From Monodelphis domestica (lineage: Eukaryota; Chordata; Mammalia; Didelphimorphia; Didelphidae): a stretch of DNA of 64,000 nt. Position numbers and translations under genes: made by a program. The DNA lies in the NCBI RefSeq assembly GCF_027887165.1, contig NC_077235.1, positions 8,938,884 through 9,002,883 on the forward strand, read 5' to 3'. Positions 55,928-64,000 of this stretch are shown piece by piece. The notes beneath the pieces are model-generated. The model was given only the letters and a program-made list of their open reading frames with translations. It did no database searches and was not told the DNA's origin. Position 1 is the stretch's first letter, and each line of letters begins with the position of its first letter.

Positions 55928-56260
55928 GTTCTAAAGTATTCATTGAAGCTCTTTATGGTGGAAAAGAACTGGAAATTAGGGGGGAAGACTATCAGGGAAT
56001 TTTTAAAAAAGATGGAAAGACCTCCATGAAATTATAAAGTGTGAAACAAGCAGAACCAAGAGAACATAACATTCAGCAACAGCAATACTGTTTGAAGAAT
56101 AAGTATGAATGTTCACTTCCAGAGAAAGAACTGATAAACAGAAATATGCATGACAGTTTTTATACATTTTTTTTGTTTTATCACATGATGTCTTCCCTAG
56201 TGCAGGGAGGAGGGAGGGAAATACTAGGGAACTTTAATGTAACAAATACGTTTTTTAAAA
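55684..56260 (+). mobile_element. L1 ORF2 end and 3' UTR, split by a microsatellite
   Basis: Translation gives LIQLFWRAILNYAQRILKLCIPFD...LLGLFPK, then the (CA)n/(TA)n tract, then FIEALYGGKELEI. This is the same C-terminal ORF2 region as 21156-21370. The 3' UTR ends at about 56260. Confidence 0.8.
55852..55927. repeat. (AC)n(TA)n microsatellite
   Basis: About 59 bp of AC followed by 17 bp of TA, in the middle of L1 ORF2 coding sequence. Confidence 0.97.
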
Positions 56261-57599
56261 AGGAGCTCTATGGGATTTAGAACCGGAAAAACAAAAAAAC
56301 CACCTTAAGTAAGGATGAACAAAGGGCACTTAAGCTGAGCCCCAAAGGGAACTAAGAGAACTCATTCCAAGTGTGGGTGACAGCCTGTGCTGAACACTGT
56401 TAGGGGACAAAAATGGCCTGTCTGGGAAGCAGCAGTTGTGGCCTTAGCAGACCAAGTGGTTGGTCACTGCTCTAACTTCTGAAGTAGAATTCGGCTGTGA
56501 AACTGTTGGTGATAATCACATTTGTGTAAATGGGCACCTTGTAAGCTCCTTTAGGATAGGGACTGTATTTTCTTTGTCAGCTTTGTATAATCAGACCTTG
56601 CATATAGTAAATGCTTATTGCCTGTCAATGCAACAGAAATGGGGGATTAAATCCCAAAGTAGACCAAGATTTATTTTGAATGCAGATCTTTCTCTCGAAG
56701 CAGCATCAAAAACTGACTTTACATGTAGACACTTGATGCTTGTGGTAAGAGCTCCATGGTTCTTCTGCCATAGGAATGGGGAATTCTGGGGGTTTAGTGA
56801 GTCAGTCTTAGAGCTACCTTTACCATAAAGGATTCAAGGATACTCACAACATTTTGCTTAAAGTAATATATGCTTGTTATGTTTTGAAAAGGGAGATAAA
56901 GCAAAATTTTTGTAAAAGTATATACTTCTGTTTGTAAGAACATCTTTAATCTTTTACATCTAAACGTTATAAATTTTCCATAGTTTTAAACTTTTATATG
57001 TAGCATTTTCTTCAAATGGGGTATCCCATACTTTTAGACATTACTAGAATTAATTGCAGTGCTTATTTAATAGAAGTATAGGCTCAAGTGGGGTGAAAGG
57101 TATTGGAACAAAAATTTGGGCATTTGTCCAGGAAAATGTACTGATCTTTAGCCTATAAGAAGGTGGAATCTAATTTGCTATAGGTCAGGACTTTTTTCTA
57201 CTTTTCTAGTTTTGGCTGCACACGTGCCTTCCCAGTTTGTATATGACCATATTTCATGTAGGATAACCCAAATTGAAAGGATTCAAATGATCTGTGTGTG
57301 ACCCATAGCTACATTATGGCACCAGGGTCCAGAATATAACTGGAACTGGGTTTATCTAAATAGTATAGCTCCACTTAATGACTAGCAAAGCAACAGGGCT
57401 AAAATTCTTCCTCTCCTTGAAATCAAAGGCTTTATATTTACCAGAACAAATTCCTCCCCCTTCTGATCTCCATGGAGTTCTTTCCTTACTCAGATGCTAA
57501 GCAATGATCCAGGATGTCCCGCTTTTGTTTACCTTTTCTATAATATCATTGACCCACCATGTGCCCAGTGTGATCTTTGAAGAACAGACATCTGTATTC
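56261..57599. other. intron, no gene
   Basis: An L2-like scrap lies at about 56530-56620 ('agctcctttaggatagggactgtattttctttgtc'). The open frame 56460-56828 crosses it and is unsupported. Confidence 0.45.
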
Positions 57600-58890
57600 G
57601 GCTGGCAAAGACTTCACTGTGTACAGTTGGTATTGTGTCCTCTGCCTTAGGTCCTATTCTCTCTCTACACTTTCATTTGGTGGTCTCATTTGCTGCCTTC
57701 CATTCAATTGCAGTCTCTGTGCTAATGATTGTTCTATACATCCAGCTCTAATTTCTCTCCTGAGCTCTAATCCTGAATCATCAGTTGCCTACCAGATATT
57801 TCTATCTAGATTTCCACATGTACAAAACAGGATTGGTGATCTTTCTCCTATCTTCTTCCTAAGTCACTACAATCCTAATCACTCTGGATTGCAACCTCAC
57901 TATTATCAGGAATATTCACTCTCATTCACCTCAGGGATCCAATTCTATATGCATAATGTTGCTTTCACAATTCCCTCCTCTTCTTAGGCATAGCTCTCTG
58001 AAAATAGTCAATGAACCTGCCTCTAGCCTTCCATCTCCAGATCCAATGGCCTAGGCCAGTGATGGCAAGCCTTTTAGAAACCTTAGAGTACAAGTGCCCA
58101 AACTGGAATCCTGATGCTGCATGTGAGCCCCACAACCCTTACCCCAGACAGGGAAGGGGGGAAGCACTTCCTTTGGGCTGTTGGGCACAGGGGCAGGTCA
58201 TTTAAGAAATGTTCTCAGGCACAGGTGGAGAGGGGGAAGGGAGCAGTCCCCTCTGAGGGAGCCATAGATAGCCCTAGTTCAAGCCTTCCTGCCTTAGTTC
58301 TATTCTCTCACCAATTCTTCCTCTACATAGCTGCCAAATTATTTTTGTAAAGGACAGATCTGATTGTGACCAACTGCCACCCAAGAAATTCCAATGGCTC
58401 CCTGTTGCCTCTCAGATGAACTATAAATTGCCATTCGTTTATAGCTGTTTGTAACCTGGCCCCCTCCTACTTTTTCAATCTTCTGGCACCTTATTCTTCT
58501 CCATAAATTCTATGCCTCAGCCACAACAGTCCATCTCTCATCTGTGTACCTTTATGCAAGCAGCAATGTCCTCCTTGTACTGCCCCTCCTGGAATTTCCT
58601 GGTTTCCCTCAAGATTCTGTTTGGATCATATTTTTTACATAAAACCTTTCCTGATCCTTGAGACTTCTGCTAGTATCCTCCCTTTCCCATAACCATTCAT
58701 TTTGAATATGTTATATATACATATGTGTGTGTGTGTGTGTGTATCTTTTATCCAGTTTGTCTCCCCCATTAAAATGTAAGTTCCTTGAGGACAGAGATTG
58801 GTTTCTTTTTTGCTTTTGTATCCTTAGGACCAAGCATAGTGCTTGGCACATAGTAGACATTTAATAAATGATTATTGTTTGATTGATTTT
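57600..58890 (+). repeat. L2 LINE 3' region, interrupted by a MITE
   Basis: L2 text from about 57600 to 58056 and from 58272 to 58890, for example 'ggacagatctgattgtgacc', 'caatggctccctgttgcctctc', 'aaatgtaagttccttgaggacagagattgg' and the terminal 'cacatagtagacatttaataaatgattattg'. A (GT)n tract is at 58722-58742. The open frame 57577-57987 is a by-product. Confidence 0.75.
58057..58271 (+). mobile_element. hAT-like MITE (non-autonomous DNA transposon)
   Basis: Starts CAGTGATGGCAAGCCTTTTAG, the terminal sequence of a widespread hAT family, and ends ...GAGCCATAGATAG, an imperfect inverted match. The flanking L2 rejoins, with a CCTAG motif on both sides as a possible duplicated target. No transposase. 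Confidence 0.5.
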
Positions 58891-59149
58891 GGCCTATACT
58901 CAGTAGTTCACCATTCCTTTAGGCTCCCCACTCCTTGTAGTGAGAGAACTCTTTCTCATTAGCTTTCCTGCTTCTTACGATAAAATAATGAATAAAAAAC
59001 GATATTAAGACCAAGCCATTCCAAGTATTAGCCACAGCTACCAAAGTTAAGTTCTAAAACCACAAAGAGCTTTGGGTCTGAACCAGTTCTTTCATTTTCC
59101 ACCTCTCCTTCTCCCTTTTATTCCCTGTTCCTGGCTTTTGCCACTTCTG

Positions 59150-60470
59150 CAACTTTGGGTGTTGGGGGAGTAGGAATTTGGAGTGTATGTAACACCAAAT
59201 AATTAACTTTGTGCTTGGTTTCTCTTCAGTCAAGCTAATTGAAGTTCTAGGAATTAACTTAATAGTTTTTAATGAATCCCATGCAAATCATAGACCTTTA
59301 GAGTCCATCTGGTCATTGGATCATATTTTCAGAGAGCTGCAAGGGGCTTCAGAGGCCATGGCAGTGTTCCTCCCTCTCATTTTATTGGAGAGGAGTGTGA
59401 CAAGGAAATCACTTTTAAAAGACTGATATATATTAATTTAAGGTCGCCAAGGAATTCAGCTATGTAATTCCTTAATGAAAACTCAAGTCAGCCGTCAACC
59501 TTTTATGGAGTTTTAATTACAAACAGGAGGAAGAAAGGAATTAGAGATAGAGAGATAGAGGGAGAGAGAAAGGGGAGAGAAGGGAATAGGGCTTAAATAC
59601 CCCTTCTGTTTAGGCTGGGCCAAAAGGCCCAAGCCCTTAGATAGCTGGGGCAATGAAAGGAGATCAGTCCCTATTACTCACATGACCAAAAATGGAGAAA
59701 CAGTCTCCGGGGCCCCCACCTTCAGCTTCCTTCAGCGCAAGCTTCTCAGAGCACACCGCAACCACTCCGACAAACTCCTCAACCACCTCCCTCAAGTCTC
59801 CAGACCCCCCTATCCTTAAGGAAACCATCCAAGTTCCCTCCCCTCAGTCCTCACATCTACCAATCACCTGTCCATCAATTTCCCTGTGCCAATGGAGGCT
59901 CTAGCTTAACCCAGGACCGCCCAGAGGTCTCTGGCTTTGCACATGTCTGTTGAAGGTCATATTTTCAAATAATTAAATCTTTGATCCTTTGCTACAGCCC
60001 TTTCTAAATCCTGTTAACCTGAGTAGGGTAGAGATTGGAATAATTAAATTTTGATCTATGCTGCAGCCCTTACTCAATCCTGTTAGGACTGAGTAGGGTG
60101 GAGATTGATTCCAAGTATCTCCATTGTATCAATTCTAAAATCAATCATGACTCAAAGAAATTCCTGTTCTATGCTTAAGCATAGGTCAAAGTCCTTTCCA
60201 TTGTTCAGCAAAAGGTTTCTGTCCTAAAGTAATCTTAAGAAGGGAGGAGAAGGAACCTCCTATGCCAATGGGGTTCACATTCCAATAGTCAAGACCCACT
60301 ATCAATAGGAAATTTTTCAAGTATGAAATTTCCCAATGGTGAAATTTCCAACATTTATAAGTCTAAGAAATTTTGAGGTTTACAGGAGACAGAGACCCAA
60401 GAAAAGTCTAGTCGTACAAGTGGTTGAGTGAACTTTCCACTGTACCAACTGCCTCTCCATGTGATACAAA
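59150..60470 (+). repeat. MIR3-like SINE split by an LTR
   Basis: The left part 59285-59395 ('agacctttagagtccatctgg', 'cctctcattttattggagag') and the right part 60389-60470 are separated by the LTR at 59396-60384. Confidence 0.5.
59396..60384 (+). mobile_element. solo LTR, 989 bp, 4 bp target duplication
   Basis: Starts TGTGACAAGGAA and ends GGTTTACA. It is flanked by GGAG at 59392-59395 and 60385-60388. Its 5' part shares ordered blocks with the LTR at 39269-39812 (cgccaaggaatt, attcctt.atgaaa.actcaagtca, gagttt.aat.acaa, purine-rich agagaga tract, gggccaaaaggcccaag). The 59692-59904 open frame is a chance frame in U3. Confidence 0.65.
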
Positions 60471-60599
60471 TAGGAAATTCCAGAACTTAAACAATGAGAG
60501 AAAAAAGACCAGAAGCCGGGCCACTTGACACTACCAGGGCCCTTTCTTTTTTGTTCTGTGTGAGAGTTACCCTTCTGTACCCTAACAATCGGAACCAGT

Positions 60600-60965
60600 T
60601 CTGCTAATAGCTCTCACTTCTAGAGTGTTAGGGTTACCAAATGATTTCTAGATATTGTCTCATTTGATCCTCAAAGCAATTCTGTGAAGTGAGTGGTGCT
60701 ATTCCCATTTTATAGCTGCAGAAACAGAGACAGGCCACCATGATTCCAAGTCTTACTTATTGCTTTCTGTTGTATTATGCCACTTCTCAAGAGGAAAGAG
60801 CACTAAATTTGGAGTCTGAAGAGCTGGCTTCAAATTGTAGCTCTGTGACCTTGGGCACATTACAAATTTCTGGGTCTTTTTAAAAAATCAGTAATAGAGG
60901 TGGGAAAAGCAGTTAAATCAGATGATCTTTAAGATTCTTTCCAGCTTCAAACCCTATGATTGCAT
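60600..60965 (+). repeat. two MIR SINEs
   Basis: 60640-60750 carries 'tgtctcatttgatcctcaaagcaattctgtgaagtg' and 'cattttatagctgcagaaac'. 60790-60960 carries 'tttggagtctgaagagctgg', 'ctgtgaccttgggcac' and 'tcagatgatctttaagattctttccagcttcaa'. Confidence 0.6.
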
Positions 60966-62559
60966 TCTCTCCATCTTAAAGTTAAAAACATCTTAAAGTT
61001 GAAAAAACGCAGCAAGAAGCGGCTTGAACACCTATTCACTATAAGTTCAAGAGTTGGGCAATAAGGAAAAAGATCTCAGAGCAACCAAAATGGAAGTTGC
61101 ATAGTTCTTTAAGAACAAGAAGAAGGAATGGAATAAGTGTTTTTATAATACCTATTATGCCAGGCACTGTTCTTTAAATCCATGTTTTTGGAGGCCTTCA
61201 CTCAGATCTGATCAAATCATAATTGAGACACAACTCTATACTATTTTGTTTATTTAGTTTTCCATCCCAGAAAAGACTGAAAGCAGTAAATTAAAATCTG
61301 TCATCTTTCAGAGGCCCCATTTGTAACAGCAAGGAGGGATAATTGATAGTCCAAAAACAAAAGAGGAGACAAATTCAAAAGATGGTAGTCTGAGTCCATT
61401 CGCTATGGAATACTTAAGAACACCTCATAGCTTAGTAACTGCCAAAGGCATTGTTTGAGAATAATTGATGTTTCAATTTAATGTAGTAGTTTAATTTAAT
61501 GACTATGTGTCACTGAGAAAAGGTTAAATTGTGTTCAGTTATACCCTACCTTATTAAGGCAGGGATCTATATAATACACTTTGGATGGATTGAATTAAAA
61601 TTAATTAAAATAGAAAAAGTTTGAGTGCTTAAAAGATGTAAGTTGTAGTCATCTAGAAAGTGTGTTTGTGTGAAATACTTTCTTCCCTGGCAGTGCTGGT
61701 AAGGGCTATGTTACTGGAATTTACCAACAGATGAGTTCAAAGGTATAGAATCTTAATCTACTTGATCTTCTTGGTACCAATCAAATACTTTGACTTCCTC
61801 CTGGTTCAATCCTAGCTAGCCAACTTCAGGAACAGACCATTATGTAAGTTATCATTTCAAGGTGATAATCAAAAAAGACTGCTAACTTATGGAAAGAGTA
61901 TGTACCCGGGACCAGTCTCATTAAGTTGACATTCTTTTTGCTCTTTGGTTCTCTTGGCAAATAAGGAATTCTTTTGGTTGCCTTTTAAGTCATGTCTTCT
62001 ACCCCCCACTCCCACTTTTGACTAGAAGCTAATATTTTTTTGATGGATCAAAGGAGAACTTAATTATCCCCTCTTTAACAAAATGTCATTTTTAAGAAAA
62101 TTTGTGCTTTATAGTCCAAGTGATTATGACATGGACCCAATGTTAAAATGCCTAACTTGGTGTCTCTCTAAATTTGCTTTGCATCTAGGAGCTAAGAATG
62201 TTGTCATATGATTCCATATTCTAGAAAAGTTAACACTAGATGGGGGGGTTGGCATAAGATAGCATCCATCTTGAAGAGGACATCCCTAACAGAGTTACTG
62301 AGAGCTCACAGAAAAGTCTGGAAGTGGACTCTATCCAGGTTTAAAGAGGTTGTTGGACTTATGTGGTCAGGGAACTTTCTGGGCCACACAGACACTGAAG
62401 GCGAGTGCTTGTGACTATTTGTTCCTCTTTTCCCCAAGGAACAGAACTTAAGCCTGGCCTAGGACAAATAAAGTAGGATCTTAGGCCCTTCTTATCTTCA
62501 GCTGGGATCCCACCAGTGCTCAAACTAAGTGATACTATTAAGTGCTGTTATTTCTTTTT
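60966..62559. other. intron, nothing recognised
   Basis: No supported gene. The open frame 62208-62414 resembles nothing known. Confidence 0.45.
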
Positions 62560-62695
62560 CACTGTAATGGTCTAATAAAACATGGATTCCCAGCTCTTTG
62601 AGGTCAGGGATCCTGTCTGATTCATTTTCAGATCTTTCACCTAGCATCGTGCTCTATGTATTTGTAAGCCCTCACTCAGTGGTTTTTTGGTTGGA
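62560..62695 (+). repeat. L2 3' end
   Basis: Shows 'gctctttgaggtcagggatcctgtctgattcattt' and 'cacctagcatcgtgctctat'. Confidence 0.5.
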
Positions 62696-62969
62696 TACAC
62701 ATGAAGGGCAAGGCAAAATGCACTTTAAGTAATTTCTAGTAAGATTACCCTCTATATTCTAGGTGTAAAGTCTAAGTACAAGACTTAGTGTTGACTGTGA
62801 ATAAAGAACTACCAGGCAAGTTTGAGGGGGCCTTTCTCAAGCTAACTGTACCCTTCAGAAAAGTGAGCCTAGGTTCCAAGATGAGGACCCACTGCCAGAG
62901 AACTGAGGCCCTGGGACTGATTACTTGGGAAGTTAGGCCATCTGTTTACCTTAGACGTACATAGTTTGT

Positions 62970-63320
62970 TCAAGAGGAGCCTCTCAGTCAGGATGACCTG
63001 GGTTCAAATCAAACCTCTGATACTTCCTGAATAGCTCACTCACCTTGGGCAAATCATCTCCAAGAATCATTATTCCAGCTACCATCAGAGCTCTCTGTAC
63101 TGATGAAATCACAGGTGTGTACACCTCACACAAGTGGTCGGGAAGCAGCCACCACGTTCAGGTGTCACAACCACCTTTGTGGAGATGTAGCCTCTTCAGG
63201 GCCAGCGTGAAAACTAGCGACCTCTGGCTTATGCCCTTCTCGGGGTCTCTCTTCTCTGTAAAAACAAGAGGATTGGACTAGGTGATCTCAGAGGTTCCTT
63301 CTAACTTGGAATTTCGTACC
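62970..63320 (+). repeat. MIR SINE with an inserted block
   Basis: MIR head 'atgacctgggttcaaatcaaacctctgatacttcc' and 'ccttgggcaaatc' is followed after about 190 bp by the MIR end 'taaaaacaagaggattggactaggtgatctcagaggttcc'. The block between contains 'tcagagctctctgtactgatgaaatcacaggtg', a phrase of other marsupial repeats. Confidence 0.45.
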
Positions 63321-63589
63321 TTAGAACTTTAGGGTTTCATAGGTGGGGATCTTTTTGTTTTTATGGAGTTACTTGAAGTTGTGCTCATTTCTGGAATGTA
63401 AACTTTTTTTGGCCAAGTGTGTACATAGGAGACAATTTGAGATTTATACTAAGAAATGTGTGTATTTCTAAAACTGAAACTGATAATATCCTTAGAGAAA
63501 CCACATATTTACTTCATAGAAGAGTTGCTTCATTTTTGGAAATTGTCCTAAATTATGATTTCTTCAGTGTGGATACTTCTTAACACAGT

Positions 63590-63800
63590 TAACAATTTCT
63601 TCATCTTAGCAAAGGGTCTTAAGCCAGGGTTCATGAGGTTTAAAAATATTTTTTGATAACTGTATTAATTGATGTTCTTTGTAATCTTATACATTTTATT
63701 TTACACTTTTAAAAACATTCAGAGTAGAGGTCCATAGATTTTTCCAGATTGCCAAAGGGGTCCATAATATGACAAAGATGATGTGATGAACTCATGCCTT
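63590..63800 (-). repeat. unclassified interspersed repeat
   Basis: 'ccatagatttttccagattgccaaaggggtccataatatg' and 'aagccagggttcatgagg' resemble, in complement, the block at about 16690-16745 ('tgggccccaggttaagaactcttgaa'). The family is not named. Confidence 0.35.
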
Positions 63801-64000
63801 AGTGGGTGGTTTAATAAACTGCTAAAGTTTTTTTAAAAATCTTCAGCTGTAGTATACCTTGAGATATAATGAACTTCTCATTGAAAGTAAGTCATAAATT
63901 ACACTAGCAGATACTAAATGTAGAAGAATGGAAAGGTAGTTAGTTATATACCATTGTCCAATGAACAGGAGTCAGGAGAAGTAGATTCAGGGCCTGGTTC

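Larger units (their letters stand above)
35818..64000 (+). other. WDR44: WDR44 intron 1 (5' 28.2 kb; continues past the window)
   Basis: Inferred from the donor at 35818 and the absence of any later segment encoding the next part of WDR44 (K-V-G-L-S-T-F-like) after a 3' splice site. All features listed below lie inside this intron. Confidence 0.75.

Noticed and set aside
56460..56828. 122-codon open frame
   Set aside because: No domain, crosses an L2-like scrap, no splice or start context. Probably chance.
57577..57987. 136-codon open frame
   Set aside because: Falls in L2-derived sequence, with no recognisable domain.
39269..60384. The two related LTRs as the ends of a single 21 kb provirus
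   Set aside because: Each has its own different 4 bp duplication and each rejoins an old repeat when removed. The DNA between is ordinary intron.
36000..64000. Search for WDR44 exon 2
   Set aside because: No segment after an AG acceptor encodes the expected continuation of the protein. The intron appears to extend beyond the window.
35818..64000. Intronic microRNA mir-1277 (hosted by WDR44 in human)
   Set aside because: No sequence resembling its mature arm was seen. TA-rich patches near 47700 and 55911 do not match.

Overview
The window is nuclear DNA of a marsupial (metatherian) mammal. This rests on dozens of copies of tRNA-derived marsupial SINEs with clear A and B boxes, marsupial-type L1 and half-L1 (HAL1) elements, RTE-linked SINEs, endogenous retroviral LTRs, and old pan-mammalian L2, MIR/MIR3 and L3/CR1 remnants. 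The base composition is AT-rich except for one CpG island. Repeat subfamily names are given by resemblance only. The exact species cannot be read from the sequence.

Only one protein-coding gene is supported. A CpG island at about 34960-36010 contains exon 1 of WDR44 (Rab11 effector, also called rabphilin-11) on the + strand. The start codon is at 35741, 26 codons are begun, and the exon ends at 35817 in front of a consensus GTAAGG donor. Everything from 35818 to the right edge is the start of WDR44 intron 1; I found no second exon. WDR44 is X-linked in human, so the window is probably X-chromosomal here too (inference). Positions 1-34900 are upstream intergenic DNA with no gene that I can support.

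Layout. 1-8200: an old LINE-derived repeat, a decayed provirus (2859-6525) and an L1 ORF2 fragment split by two SINEs. 8200-17400: SINEs (one inserted inside another), a degenerate L1/HAL1 ORF1, and L2 and L1 pieces. 18023-22990: a solo LTR, then a roughly 3.0 kb HAL1 flanked by 18-19 bp target duplications that split an older antisense L1. 23572-27495: an L1 carrying a SINE, a second L1 3' end and an LTR inside it. 28242-31598: a near-perfect 400 bp inverted repeat with a 1.96 kb spacer, plus a diverged direct repeat. 31640-33360: L2, antisense L1 and a SINE tail. 34960-36010: WDR44 promoter and exon 1. 36010-64000: intron 1 with MIR3/L3 (including a 74 bp exact duplication), two related solo LTRs (39269-39812 and 59396-60384), L1 3' ends, an RTE endonuclease fragment, L2 copies, a hAT-like MITE and simple repeats.

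There is no operon-like gene set and no CRISPR, toxin or metabolic locus. The interesting content is structural: recent or gene-converted inverted duplication, nested retrotransposition with possible 3' transduction, repeated use of one insertion site, and locally templated duplication.
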